In this document: piece by piece, positions 1-9,126 of the stretch
How the letters are laid out: each line of letters begins with the position of its first letter
Position numbering within the stretch: position 1 is the first letter of the stretch
Assembly (NCBI GenBank): GCA_964022665.1
Contig: CAXIDF010000008.1
Location: forward strand, 86,279 to 150,278
Source: Haliea sp964022665
GTDB lineage: Bacteria > Pseudomonadota > Gammaproteobacteria > Pseudomonadales > Halieaceae
Length of the DNA stretch: 64,000 nt
Direction of reading: 5' to 3'
Translations under genes and position numbers: made by a program
Notes under the pieces: model-generated
The model's database searches: none
The model's input: only the letters and a program-made list of their open reading frames with translations
What the model was told of the DNA's origin: nothing

Positions 1-19
1 CCGGGGAATGGCGAGCGGG

Positions 20-1063
20 TCACAGGCTGCCCATCGCTCGCACGATTGGCCGCACCTCGCGCTTGTCGCGCTGCAGGACACTGTACAAGCGCATCTTGCG
101 CTCGGCAACTTCGACCTCCGCAGACAGCAGGAACCAGGAGGAGCTTTCCCCCAACAGGCTACCCGCGTCGGTCATGGTCTTCTCGCCGAACACGGAATTG
201 GCGAGGAAAGTCTCACGGTCGGCAAACCCGCCTTCCTCCTGCTGCGTCTGCCAGAGTGCCTCGCCCTGGGCCTCGCTGAGGGGGGCAAGCTCACCGTCAG
301 CATTGATCGCGCGCAGTAAGGGCAGCGATGCCGTGTGAATATTCAGCGGCGCCGGCGTGCGCGGCCAGACCGTGACCCACGGCGCCAGTGCAACATACAG
401 TTGCGGTGTCATGTTGGCGACCGCACGCAGTTCGCTGACGCTCGCCATGGGGTGGTTGGCCGCGCGGTAGGCCGGCGTCTGCCCACTGTAAACATCATCC
501 TCCGCGCCAAACGCACGGGGAATGCTGTCCTCATCCAGCCAGTCGCCGATAGCACGCGTGACCGCCACCGCCTCGGCCTGCCCCAGCGCAGCATCCGGCA
601 GTGCCTGTAGCAGGCGGATGAAAAACGCCTCCGCCGGGGTGAAGCGCTCGCTCACATCCGCCTCACCCGGTTCAGTCGGCTCTGCCGCCAGTGTGTTGAG
701 GTTGAAGCGTCCCTGCAGGTCCTGCAGCGACCCGACCAGCCAACCGCCCTCGTCCAGTGGATACGGGGTCGCCTGCTGCGCCCAGATTTCGTTTTTGTCA
801 TCGCGCATCTGCTCGCGGGACTGGTCGGCATCGTAATCCATCACCAGGGCCACCGCGGCAAGCTCTTCGGCCCCGCGCAGGTAGGCGTAACCCTGATCCT
901 GTAAAAACAGGTTGGCACCCCGTTGCGCAAACAGGGCGAACTCACGCTGCATGGCGACCATGAGGGCGGCGCACAGACCGAACACCAGCAGGGCGACCAC
1001 CAGCGCGACGCCGCGCTCCGCCAGAGGCGTCCCGGGGCTACAACGGCGGCAGTGGCAATTCAT
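20..1063 (-). CDS. gspK: Type II secretion minor pseudopilin GspK
   Basis: Largest minor pseudopilin. In the known system it caps the pseudopilus tip together with GspI and GspJ. After a short basic leader the prepilin-type junction ERGVALVVALLV starts the inner-membrane helix; as is usual for GspK, the Glu found at position 5 of other pseudopilins is absent. The globular part includes the family's helical insert (around residues 100-250) and an acidic segment, AEDDVYSG. Length (347 aa) is normal. The ATG at 1063 overlaps the end of gspJ by 26 bp; an in-frame codon at 1090 is possible but would give an unusually long leader. It is the last complete gene of the operon in the window. gspL and gspM would be expected beyond the left edge. 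Confidence 0.93.
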   Translation of the reverse strand: MNCHCRRCSPGTPLAERGVALVVALLVFGLCAALMVAMQREFALFAQRGANLFLQDQGYAYLRGAEELAAVALVMDYDADQSREQMRDDKNEIWAQQATPYPLDEGGWLVGSLQDLQGRFNLNTLAAEPTEPGEADVSERFTPAEAFFIRLLQALPDAALGQAEAVAVTRAIGDWLDEDSIPRAFGAEDDVYSGQTPAYRAANHPMASVSELRAVANMTPQLYVALAPWVTVWPRTPAPLNIHTASLPLLRAINADGELAPLSEAQGEALWQTQQEEGGFADRETFLANSVFGEKTMTDAGSLLGESSSWFLLSAEVEVAERKMRLYSVLQRDKREVRPIVRAMGSL

Positions 1064-1688
1064 ACAACATCCGCAGGTCGCCGAGATCATTCAACTCCAG
1101 AGTCAGCTCCAGTGCCGCCGGGGGCGCCAGCGTGGCGTTCGGTTGACTGGTATCCACCACCCAATTGTCGGGCCAGTTGCGGGTATCAACCTCAGTGCCC
1201 CGGGCGCCCGGCTGCAAGGCCGCTACCGAGGCCAGAAACGTGATCTGAACCCCCGTCACCCCCTCCAGCAAGCGCACCCGCTGCGGCTCGGTCGAACCCG
1301 CACGGTCCAGCACGGTATAGCTCTCGCGCCACAGGCTGTCCTCCTCCCACACATAGTTGACCCGCTGCAGCGTGCTGCGCGGCTGATCGGTCGGGTTATG
1401 CCACCCGGTGCGGGTGAAGCTGAGCAGAAAGCGCGCTGCCGGCCCCCCCATCAGGGCCGGCTCCTGCTCGCCGAATTCATCCCGGACCGGGCGGTCGACA
1501 AATTGTCGCAGGTCGCGCTGCAGTATCTGCAGGGCACGATTCACCTCCCAGGTGCGCTCAGCGACCCCGCGGGTACTCTCGACGCCGTTGATAACGGTGG
1601 ACAGGCCGGTGTAGGCCACCGCCGCCACAAAAGCCGTTATGGCCAACGCGATCAGCACTTCCACCAGGGTAAAACCGCTAGCTCGCAA
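1038..1688 (-). CDS. gspJ: Type II secretion minor pseudopilin GspJ
   Basis: Minor pseudopilin of the secretion tip complex. The N-terminus reads MRASGFTLVEVLIALAIT: a very short leader, the prepilin peptidase cleavage site G^FTLVE, and the hydrophobic stem helix. The remaining ~190 residues match the GspJ size class. I place the start at the TTG at 1688, because it lies three residues before the leader motif, has an AGGGGG ribosome-binding site about 7 nt upstream and overlaps the gspI stop by 11 bp. The longer open frame up to 1922 only reads gspI sequence in another frame. Translationally coupled within gspC-K. Confidence 0.93.
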   Translation of the reverse strand: MRASGFTLVEVLIALAITAFVAAVAYTGLSTVINGVESTRGVAERTWEVNRALQILQRDLRQFVDRPVRDEFGEQEPALMGGPAARFLLSFTRTGWHNPTDQPRSTLQRVNYVWEEDSLWRESYTVLDRAGSTEPQRVRLLEGVTGVQITFLASVAALQPGARGTEVDTRNWPDNWVVDTSQPNATLAPPAALELTLELNDLGDLRMLYELPLPPL

Positions 1689-2145
1689 AACGGAAACCCC
1701 CTGCCCGCTGCCGCGCCACGATACCCTGCCGCTCGCCACCCGGCGCGGCGAGGAAGGCCACCAGGGAATACAGCAGCGGCCCGCCATCCTCCTCCCCGGC
1801 ACGCACGGTAATTTCCACCCGGTAGAAACCCTGCACCTGGGTCGGCGTGCTTTCCAGCCGCCAGTACCAGGGGCGGCCGGCAAACTCCTCACTGCCGCTG
1901 TCGGAGCCCCGCAACAGCTCACCCCGTGCGGCGCTCAACAGGCGCAACTCCACCAGTTTGTTGTTGGCCACCAGCTGCGCCAGCGACTTGTCACGCAAAT
2001 AGCCGGTGCCGTCCACCTGCTGATGCAGGGCGAACAACAACGCGGGCAGGGCCAGCGCCACGATCGCCAGTGCCACCATCACTTCCACCAGGGTGAAGCC
2101 ACGCACGCTGCGGGCACGGCGACTAGCGCGACGGATACGCGTCAT
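1678..2145 (-). CDS. gspI: Type II secretion minor pseudopilin GspI
   Basis: Minor pseudopilin that in characterised systems nucleates the I-J-K tip complex. It has a basic leader (several Arg), then the cleavage motif RGFTLVEVMVALAIVAL with Glu at +5 and a stem helix, then a short globular domain. About 155 aa, slightly longer than E. coli-type GspI because of the leader. The ATG at 2145 follows a GAGG 3 nt upstream; a GTG at 2154 is an alternative. The start overlaps gspH by about 23 bp, which suggests translational coupling. Confidence 0.92.
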   Translation of the reverse strand: MTRIRRASRRARSVRGFTLVEVMVALAIVALALPALLFALHQQVDGTGYLRDKSLAQLVANNKLVELRLLSAARGELLRGSDSGSEEFAGRPWYWRLESTPTQVQGFYRVEITVRAGEEDGGPLLYSLVAFLAAPGGERQGIVARQRAGGFRFAS

Positions 2146-2725
2146 CGACCTCACCGCGGGGCAACATCGTCATACGCCCCAGCAAGTCCCACTCCAGCCG
2201 CCAGAGCACCTCCGCCGTGTCCAGGGCGCGCCATTCCAGCGCGCCCGGTGCCACTTCGCCACTGGCGTAGAACACCACCTGCGGCGCGGCGTCCTCGGCC
2301 AGCGGCGCAGCCAGCAAATCAGCGGTGGGTATGTCATCCAGCAGCAACACCAGTTCGACCTCTGCCGGCAGCGTACGCGGCGCCAGCACCTCGCGCGCCA
2401 GCGCCGGTGACCGCCAGCCCTCGGCACGCCGCTCGCGCCAGTCGTAGAGGTATTGGGTTTGCGCACCGCGCACATCCACCGCCAGCACCAGGCCCATGTC
2501 CCGCCCCGCCATCTGCGCCTCTTCCAGGGCGAACTCCGCGACATTGCGCAACTCACGCACCTGGGACTCAAGCACCTGTTGCTGTCCACCATCACCGACG
2601 TTGAGGGTGGCAAGCGACGTCATCAGCACAATCACAAACAGAACAACCAGCAGTTCAACCAGGCTGAAAGCGCGACACCGTGCGGCACACGGCCGCGATA
2701 ACCCCGCGCCCACCCGCCGCTGCAT
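2123..2725 (-). CDS. gspH: Type II secretion minor pseudopilin GspH
   Basis: Pseudopilin linking the GspG shaft to the I-J-K tip. Starting from the ATG at 2725 the protein has a 19-residue basic leader and then AFSLVELLVVLFVIV. The residue before the cleaved Phe is Ala rather than the usual Gly, which is worth noting because prepilin peptidase normally prefers Gly at -1. A GGAACAGGA ribosome-binding region precedes the ATG, which lies 4 bp after the gspG stop. About 200 aa, normal for GspH. The longer frame to 2821 would run through gspG and is rejected. Confidence 0.91.
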   Translation of the reverse strand: MQRRVGAGLSRPCAARCRAFSLVELLVVLFVIVLMTSLATLNVGDGGQQQVLESQVRELRNVAEFALEEAQMAGRDMGLVLAVDVRGAQTQYLYDWRERRAEGWRSPALAREVLAPRTLPAEVELVLLLDDIPTADLLAAPLAEDAAPQVVFYASGEVAPGALEWRALDTAEVLWRLEWDLLGRMTMLPRGEVDDAYPSR

Positions 2726-2729
2726 GGAA

Positions 2730-3179
2730 TCAGTCCTGTTCCTTCCAGTTGCCGATATCGGCGTTCTGGCCTTCGCCTCCCGACAGGCCATCGGCGCCGA
2801 GGCTGTAAATATCCACTTCACCGTTTTCGCCCGGGCTCAGGAACAGGTAGGGGCGTCCCCAGGGATCCAGCGGCACTTCCGGCAGGTAACCGCCGTCCTT
2901 GAAATTACGTGGCTGCGGGTCGAGATTGCTCGCCTCGACCAGCGCGTCGAGGCCCTGCTCGGTGGTGGGATAGACGTAGTTGTCGAGCCGATAGATTTTC
3001 AGCGCAGTCTCGATCGCCTTGAAATCGGCGTGAACTTTCTGGATGCGCGCTTCATCCGCCCGATTGAGCACCGTGGGTGCCACGACACTGATAAGCAGCC
3101 CCATGATCACCAGCACCACCAGAATTTCCACCAGCGAGAAACCGCTGTGCGCCCGCCTTGCTGTAGTCGGTAATTTCAT
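2730..3179 (-). CDS. gspG: Type II secretion major pseudopilin GspG
   Basis: Major pseudopilin that polymerises into the periplasmic piston. Leader MKLPTTARRAHSG, then FSLVEILVVLVIMGLL with the invariant Glu at +5. Further on are the GspG hallmarks DARIQK-like, TTEQGL, the DPWGRPY motif and the C-terminal DIYSLGADG segment that carries calcium-binding Asp residues in known structures. 149 aa, the usual length. The start at 3179 was chosen because it gives a short leader; it lies 4 bp after gspF. Confidence 0.97.
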   Translation of the reverse strand: MKLPTTARRAHSGFSLVEILVVLVIMGLLISVVAPTVLNRADEARIQKVHADFKAIETALKIYRLDNYVYPTTEQGLDALVEASNLDPQPRNFKDGGYLPEVPLDPWGRPYLFLSPGENGEVDIYSLGADGLSGGEGQNADIGNWKEQD

Positions 3180-3183
3180 ATCA

Positions 3184-4404
3184 CTATCGCACCATCGTAT
3201 TGAGATCAAAAATCGGCAACAGAATGGCCATGACAATGACCAACACCATGCCGCCCATAAACACCACGAGCAAGGGTTCGAGCAGGCTCATGAGTGTTCC
3301 CAGTGTCATTTCCAGTTCGCGCTCCTGATTGCTGGCCGAACGCGCCAGCATGGTTTCCAGTTCGCCACTGGCTTCGCCGCTGGCCACCATGTGCACCATC
3401 ATCGGCGGGAACCGGCCATTCTCTCGCAGCGCTCGGTGCAGGCTGCTTCCCTCCTGTACCCGCTCGGCCACGCGGGCACTGTCTTCTCGCAGCACCAGGT
3501 TGGTCAACACCTGCCCGGCAATGCGCAGCGACTCCAGCAGGGGCACCCCGCTGGCCATGAGAATACTCAGGGTCGAGGCAAAACGCGCCGTGTCCATCGC
3601 TATCACCAGCCGGGAAAAACCCGGCACGCGCAGCAACAGGGCATGCCACCGCCGGCGACGCTGAGGCTGGCGCAGCCAGCGCCGCAGCCCGAACACCAAC
3701 AGCACCATGGCCACCAGCACCCAGAGCGCGTAATCGCGCGAAAAATCGCTGGCGACTATCAAACCGCGGGTCAGCAACGGCAGTTCGCGATTGGTGTGCG
3801 CAAAAATGCCGATCAGCTCCGGTACGACAAAAATCATCAGTGCCACAACCACCGCCAGTGCCACGGCGATCAGGATAAACGGGTAGATCATGGCCATTTT
3901 CAGCTTTTGCGCGGTGTACTGGCGCTGTTCGTTGTAATCGGCCAACTGCGCCAGCACCGGACCGAGAAAACCGGCGTGCTCCCCGGCGTTGACCATGGCC
4001 CGGTACATTTCGTTGAACACCAGCGGGAACTCACCCATGGCATACGCCAGCGTATGGCCCTCGGCAACCCGCGAGCGCACCTGCAACAGCAGCCCCTGCG
4101 TCCGGCCCTTGCGGCTCTGCTCGGCGGCTGCCTGCAAACATTCGTCCAGCGGCAGATTGGACTGCACCAGTGTGGCGAGCTGCCGGGTGACCAGCGCCAG
4201 TTCGGCGACACTGATACGCGGCTGCAGAAACGACCAGCCTGAACGCGGCTTGCTCTCCGCCTGGCGGTTTGCCACCGCAACATCAACCGGACGCAGCTTC
4301 TGCGTGCGCAGCTGGCCGCGCACCTGGCGCTCGGAATCACCTTCCAGTACGCCCTTAACCAGCTTGCCGCTGGCATCCAGTGCCCGGTAACGATACGCGG
4401 TCAT
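3184..4404 (-). CDS. gspF: Type II secretion inner-membrane platform protein GspF
   Basis: Polytopic platform protein that couples the GspE ATPase to pseudopilus assembly. 406 aa with two tandem T2SSF domains (roughly residues 70-195 and 270-395) and three predicted membrane segments, around residues 170-190, 215-240 and 375-400. The start MTAYRYRALDASGK is typical of the family. The C-terminal LLEPLLVVFMGGMVLVIV is a classic GspF tail. It lies 14 bp after gspE in the operon. Confidence 0.97.
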   Translation of the reverse strand: MTAYRYRALDASGKLVKGVLEGDSERQVRGQLRTQKLRPVDVAVANRQAESKPRSGWSFLQPRISVAELALVTRQLATLVQSNLPLDECLQAAAEQSRKGRTQGLLLQVRSRVAEGHTLAYAMGEFPLVFNEMYRAMVNAGEHAGFLGPVLAQLADYNEQRQYTAQKLKMAMIYPFILIAVALAVVVALMIFVVPELIGIFAHTNRELPLLTRGLIVASDFSRDYALWVLVAMVLLVFGLRRWLRQPQRRRRWHALLLRVPGFSRLVIAMDTARFASTLSILMASGVPLLESLRIAGQVLTNLVLREDSARVAERVQEGSSLHRALRENGRFPPMMVHMVASGEASGELETMLARSASNQERELEMTLGTLMSLLEPLLVVFMGGMVLVIVMAILLPIFDLNTMVR

Positions 4405-4418
4405 AAGCGCCTAGCGGC

Positions 4419-5924
4419 TCAGGTGACAGCGGTGACGCGCAGCACTTCTTCGATGCTGGTTTCACCGCTCAGGATGCGCCGGCGACCGTCCTCCTGAATC
4501 CCCGGATAGTGCTTGCGCGCTTCGAGCAGCATCTGCTGCTCGCTCGCGCCCTCGTGAATCATCAGGCGCAGCGCGTCCGTCACCTCGATCAACTCATAAA
4601 TGCCGGTACGCCCGCGGTAGCCGCCGAAATTGCACTGTTCGCAGCCCTTGGCCCGATAGACACTGACCGTTTCCTTTCTGTCCGCAGAGACTCCCAACAG
4701 CGTGCGCTCGGAATCTGCCAGTTGATGCGGCTCCTTGCAGTCGCGGCAGAGCAGCCGCACCAGACGCTGGGCCATCACGCCAATCAGGCTTGAGGACAGC
4801 AGGAAAGGCTCAATACCCATGTCCTGCAGGCGCGTCACCGCGCCGATGGCGGTATTGGTGTGCAGCGTGGACAGCACCAGGTGGCCGGTGAGGGACGCCT
4901 GCACCGCGATTTCCGCCGTTTCCAGGTCGCGAATCTCGCCCACCATCACCACGTCAGGGTCCTGCCGCAGAATAGCCCGCAGGCCGCGCGCAAAGGTCAT
5001 GTCGACCTTGGGGTTGACCTGCGTCTGCCCCACGCCTGGCAGCATGTACTCCACCGGGTCTTCTATGGTGAGGATATTGCGCGTGGCCTGGTTGATATGC
5101 GACAGGCCAGCATACAGCGTTGTGGTTTTACCCGACCCCGTGGGGCCGGTGACCAGGATGATGCCGTGTGGACTGCGCAGGGCCTTTTCGTAACTGTGCA
5201 GCACCTGCTCATTCATATTCAATTGCCGCAGTTCCAACTGCCCGGCCTGCTTGTCCAGCAGGCGCAGCACCACGCGTTCGCCGTGGGCAGAGGGCATGGT
5301 CGACATACGGATATCAATGGCGTGCCCGGCTATGCGCACGGAAATGCGCCCATCCTGGGGCACCCGCTTTTCAGCGATGTCCAGCTTCGCCATCACTTTC
5401 AGCCGCGACACCAGCAGCGGCGCCAGCATCCGCTTCGGGGATAGCACCTCCGCCAGCACGCCATCCACCCGATAGCGCACGCTGAGCCGGTCCTCGAAGG
5501 TTTCAATATGGATGTCCGAGGCCTGCTCACGCACGGCCTGGGACAGGATGGCGTTGATCAGGCGAATGATGGGCGCATCGTCCTCGGCGTCCATCAAATC
5601 ACCCGCGTCCGGTATTTCATCGGCGAGACGGCTGAGGTCGACATCGGCACTGATGTCTTCCGCCATCTGCACCGCCGCGTTGTTGTCGCGTTGGTAGGCG
5701 CGGGAGAGGCGCCGCTGGAACTCGGCATCCGACACCGTCTCGCATTCGAACGGGGCGCCCAGCCATCGACGAATCTCCAGCAACAACGGGGCCTCGAGAG
5801 GGCTACGATGCACGAGCACTGCACCCTGCACCCGGTTATCGACCAGCACGCCAAACTGCTTGGCAAACCCGAAGGGCAGGTTTGCCCTCGACGGCTCGGG
5901 CACCGCGACCTCCGCGGAGGACAT
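4419..5924 (-). CDS. gspE: Type II secretion ATPase GspE
   Basis: Cytoplasmic hexameric ATPase powering pseudopilus assembly. It has an N-terminal GspL-interacting domain (about residues 1-150), Walker A GPTGSGKTTTLY (around residue 260), an Asp box, Walker B near GEIRDLETAE and a His box (LHTNTA). The zinc-binding tetracysteine region is present, with CRDC and CEQC pairs followed by GYRGRTGIYEL. 501 aa, full length. The ATG overlaps the gspD stop by one base (TGATG), indicating translational coupling. Confidence 0.98.
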   Translation of the reverse strand: MSSAEVAVPEPSRANLPFGFAKQFGVLVDNRVQGAVLVHRSPLEAPLLLEIRRWLGAPFECETVSDAEFQRRLSRAYQRDNNAAVQMAEDISADVDLSRLADEIPDAGDLMDAEDDAPIIRLINAILSQAVREQASDIHIETFEDRLSVRYRVDGVLAEVLSPKRMLAPLLVSRLKVMAKLDIAEKRVPQDGRISVRIAGHAIDIRMSTMPSAHGERVVLRLLDKQAGQLELRQLNMNEQVLHSYEKALRSPHGIILVTGPTGSGKTTTLYAGLSHINQATRNILTIEDPVEYMLPGVGQTQVNPKVDMTFARGLRAILRQDPDVVMVGEIRDLETAEIAVQASLTGHLVLSTLHTNTAIGAVTRLQDMGIEPFLLSSSLIGVMAQRLVRLLCRDCKEPHQLADSERTLLGVSADRKETVSVYRAKGCEQCNFGGYRGRTGIYELIEVTDALRLMIHEGASEQQMLLEARKHYPGIQEDGRRRILSGETSIEEVLRVTAVT

Positions 5925-7960
5925 CAGTCGGCCTCCACAGCCGCCGGCGTGTTACCCGACTCGTCGCGGATTTCCTGCAACTGCCGGATCTGCTCTTCCC
6001 ACTCGGGCAGCACCGGTACACTGCTATCATCGAGGAACATGAGGCCGCGCTCGCGGCGCAGCACCTGCTGGTCGCGGATGTAGCGATACTTGTCCGCGGT
6101 GGCACCAGCGAGTTGCTCGTCGTCGCGGATGATCGTGGGACGGATGAAAATGAGCAGGTTGGTTTTTATGACCTGTACCGCATCATTGCGGAACAGGCGC
6201 CCGAGCAGCGGTATATCACCGAGCAAGGGCACCTTCTGGCTGGCGTCCTGCACATCGTCCTTGATCAGGCCACCGAGCACCACAACGCGTCCATCCGCCG
6301 CCAACACCTTGGTCTGCAGTACGCGCTCGTTGGTGATCAGGTCAGACGCCTGCAACACCACGGACGTGTTGCTGAGACTGGAGACTTCCTGGGAGATATC
6401 CAGCACCACAGAGTCTCCCTCGTTGATGTGAGGCGTCACCTTGAGCGTAATGCCCACATTCTCCCGCTCAATGGTCTGAAACGGGTTTTGTGCGCCATCG
6501 CCGGTCCCGGTGCTGGTAAATGAGCCGGTGACGAAGGGTACGTTCTGGCCCACGGTGATGTAGGCCTCCTGATTGTCCAGAGTCAACAGGCTGGGTGTTG
6601 ACAGGATGTTGGCGTTGGATTTCTCCTTCAGGGCGTTGAGGATGACGGTCATCGACAGATTGTCGTCGATCACGCCCCAGCCCAGGGAAACACCCGGTGA
6701 CTGAGCCAGCGCGCCCGCCAGGGCGCCCACGTTGAAGTCACCCGTGGTCACGCCGCTATCGGTCCCGTCACCGCCATCTTCCGGCAGAATGGCCCCGGCT
6801 ATACGTCGCGCTCGCGCATCGTCAGCACTGATACTGCTGCCGAAAAAGCCGTTGTCGTTGGCAAACAGCCACTGCAGGCCCAGATCCTGGCCGTCGCGCA
6901 CCTCCATCTCGACGATGATGGCCTCCACCAGCACCTGCGCACGGCGGATATCAAGTCTCGCCACAACCGCCTCCAGCGCCGCCATTTTGTCGGTCGGCGC
7001 GGTGATAATCAGGGCATTGGTATTGGCGTCGGCCTCGATGGTCGCGCTGGTTTCAGCCGCACGCTGGGCGCGCCCCGCTTCACCTGCATCCACACGGCCA
7101 ATGTTCTGCATGACCTTGGTCAGCACCTCGGCGATGTCCTCCGCCTTGGCGTACTCCAGGTAGATCACCTTTACGTTGCCGCTCTGCTCGAGAGGCGTGT
7201 CGAGATAGCGGATCAGCTGCGTCATGCGCGCTCGCTCCAGCTCATCGGCACTGATCAACACACTGTTGGTGCGCGCATCCGCCACCAGCATGACCTCAAC
7301 CTCATTGCCCTGCTGCGCCTCTGAGGTGTTGAGCTGGTCAAGCATACGCACCACGTCTTCAGCGACGCCATAGCGCAGCTTGATGACCTCGGTCTCCTGC
7401 GTTGCCGTGCGGTCCATGCGCTCGATGATCGCCGCGATGCGATCAATGTTGGAGGCCACATCCGAAATGATAATGGCATTGCTCGGCGCATACGCGGCCA
7501 TATGTGCCTGTTGCGGCACCAGGGGCCGCAGCACGGGTATCAGCTTGGCGGCGGAAATGTTCTTCAGGCGCATGACCTGGGTGACATATTCGTCATTGCC
7601 GCGCTGCCCCTCGTCGTCGCGCACCGTCACCGGTGCCGAGCGGGCGTCTTTGCTCTGTATCACCCGCACTACCCCGCCGGAGCGGACTGCGGTGTAACCA
7701 TGCACTTCCAATATGGACAGGAAGAGATCATAGAGCTCGGTGCGCGACACCGGCTTGGAGGACACCACCTTGACCTTGCCCTTGACTGCCGGGTCCACCA
7801 CGATCGTGGTGTCGGTCGCCTCCGCCACGAACTTGATCAGCTCCTGAATATCGGTCTCTTTCAAGTTGACCGTGAAATCCTGGGCGCTCGCGACAGCCGC
7901 CCACAGGGCAGCCAGCAGATAAAACAGCGGTACTCGCAGTGCCCGCAACATGGTTCTCAC
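5924..7960 (-). CDS. gspD: Type II secretion outer-membrane secretin GspD
   Basis: Multimeric outer-membrane channel of the type II system. N-terminal signal peptide ending near ASAQ, then the N0 domain (residues ~27-100), N1-N3 ring-building domains and the C-terminal secretin domain with the VPLLGDIPLLGRLF signature and a beta-rich pore. An Asp/Gly-rich segment (around residue 390, GGDGTDSGVTTG) lies in the secretin part. 678 aa, normal. The first codon is a GTG with AAGGA 10 nt upstream; an ATG three codons later (7951) is the alternative. No gspS pilotin gene is visible beside it. Confidence 0.97.
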   Translation of the reverse strand: MRTMLRALRVPLFYLLAALWAAVASAQDFTVNLKETDIQELIKFVAEATDTTIVVDPAVKGKVKVVSSKPVSRTELYDLFLSILEVHGYTAVRSGGVVRVIQSKDARSAPVTVRDDEGQRGNDEYVTQVMRLKNISAAKLIPVLRPLVPQQAHMAAYAPSNAIIISDVASNIDRIAAIIERMDRTATQETEVIKLRYGVAEDVVRMLDQLNTSEAQQGNEVEVMLVADARTNSVLISADELERARMTQLIRYLDTPLEQSGNVKVIYLEYAKAEDIAEVLTKVMQNIGRVDAGEAGRAQRAAETSATIEADANTNALIITAPTDKMAALEAVVARLDIRRAQVLVEAIIVEMEVRDGQDLGLQWLFANDNGFFGSSISADDARARRIAGAILPEDGGDGTDSGVTTGDFNVGALAGALAQSPGVSLGWGVIDDNLSMTVILNALKEKSNANILSTPSLLTLDNQEAYITVGQNVPFVTGSFTSTGTGDGAQNPFQTIERENVGITLKVTPHINEGDSVVLDISQEVSSLSNTSVVLQASDLITNERVLQTKVLAADGRVVVLGGLIKDDVQDASQKVPLLGDIPLLGRLFRNDAVQVIKTNLLIFIRPTIIRDDEQLAGATADKYRYIRDQQVLRRERGLMFLDDSSVPVLPEWEEQIRQLQEIRDESGNTPAAVEAD

Positions 7961-7996
7961 TGATTCTATGTCCTTAACCGAATAGCCGTGACTCTA

Positions 7997-9058
7997 TCAC
8001 CGATCCGTCGACGCAGCATCAAGGCTCACACTGAGTGCCACCGCTTCACCGGCGCGCAGTAGCTCGAACGAGACCTCGTTTGCAGAGCGCATAGCCTGGT
8101 AGAGCCGCATGGTGTTTGCCGGGTCTGACAGGGACAGGCCATTCACCGCCAGCACCAGGTCACCCGGGCGAAATCCCAGCTGCTCGAACTGCGCCCGATC
8201 CCGTCCCGGTGTCACCCGATAGCCCTGCAGGGCGCCCTCCTCGCGCACCGCGCTGATGCGTACCAGATCAGCCAGTGACTGGGGGTCTTCATACAGCTGG
8301 TCGCGATAGCCCGCCGCCAGCGCCGCGGATTCCGCATCGCTGCGCCGGTCGATGACCGCGGCCGCAACCGGCGCCGTGCGCGTGTCACCGGGAGCCATTG
8401 CGCGGCGCCCCGTGAGTTGCGCATCAAGTTCGGTTGGAGGGTACAGGCGCAGAAGCTCGTAGGTACCGCCGTTGTCCAGAACCACCTGCTCTGGCATTAC
8501 CTTGGCCAGCACCACATTGCCGCCGACAGGCAATTCGTCGTCCACGGAATACATTGCCTGCCGGCCGCGATACTCAATCACCGCGCTGCCCTCCCCGGCC
8601 GCATTGAAGGCAATGATGCCACGGAGGGTAAGCTCGAGCCGGCTTTCCCGGGCACCTCGCTCGATACCCTCGCGGGCTGCACGCGCCTCGCTGGGGAGTG
8701 GGGCCACCTCTTCCACCACGGGCCCAGCGCCGGGCTCACCGAACAGCGCCCAGCCACGCAGTGCCTCAATGTCTACAGGCGTTCGCTTGCCGAACGCTGA
8801 AATTGCCTCCGCCGGGGGATTGATGACACCACCCGACAACGCTGTTGCGGGCGCCGCGGGGAACAGCGCCCAGAACAACTGCGCCAGTGCCGCCATCAGC
8901 CAGCATACCGCGAGTGCCAGCACACCTCGTCGCAACCAGCGTACACAGCGCGGCTCTGCCAGCATCGACAGCAGCCGCTGCGCACCGGCCACCCACTTTC
9001 CTGCAACGCTGCCCTGATTCAGTGAACCTGCGGCCAATGCTCTCTCCCGGTGTGCCAC
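7997..9058 (-). CDS. gspC: Type II secretion inner-membrane/periplasm connector GspC
   Basis: Connector between the inner-membrane platform and the secretin, thought to help recruit substrates. Cytoplasmic N-terminus, one membrane span (around residues 45-68), a homology region rich in LTLRGIIA/VVLAKVMPEQVVL motifs that contacts GspD N0, and a C-terminal PDZ-like domain ending VALSVSLDAAS with GFRPGDLVLAVNG. 353 aa from GTG at 9058. A TTG at 9037 has a better ribosome-binding site (GGGAGAG) and gives a start seven residues later, so the start is uncertain. First gene of the operon, downstream of the PHO-box array. Confidence 0.94.
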   Translation of the reverse strand: MAHRERALAAGSLNQGSVAGKWVAGAQRLLSMLAEPRCVRWLRRGVLALAVCWLMAALAQLFWALFPAAPATALSGGVINPPAEAISAFGKRTPVDIEALRGWALFGEPGAGPVVEEVAPLPSEARAAREGIERGARESRLELTLRGIIAFNAAGEGSAVIEYRGRQAMYSVDDELPVGGNVVLAKVMPEQVVLDNGGTYELLRLYPPTELDAQLTGRRAMAPGDTRTAPVAAAVIDRRSDAESAALAAGYRDQLYEDPQSLADLVRISAVREEGALQGYRVTPGRDRAQFEQLGFRPGDLVLAVNGLSLSDPANTMRLYQAMRSANEVSFELLRAGEAVALSVSLDAASTDR

Positions 9059-9110
9059 GGTCCGCCGGCGGCGGCCTCATGGAGTTGACGGCCCGATTAT
9101 AGGGTGCGCC

Positions 9111-9116
9111 ATTAAA
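9111..9116 (-). promoter_or_regulatory. Candidate -10 element of the gsp operon promoter
   Basis: On the minus strand the hexamer is TTTAAT. It starts exactly 10 bp after the last PHO-box unit, the same spacing as in the E. coli phoA promoter, where the PHO box replaces the -35 element. It predicts a transcript start near 9104 and a leader of roughly 45 nt before gspC. Confidence 0.6.
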
Positions 9117-9126
9117 AGATAAAACC

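Noticed and set aside
912..1811. Open frame antisense to gspJ/gspK
   Set aside because: His/Arg/Pro-rich shadow translation without motifs; pseudopilin genes explain this DNA.
3043..4242. 399-codon frame antisense to gspF/gspG
   Set aside because: His/Gln-rich shadow of the gspF strand; no start signal or domain.
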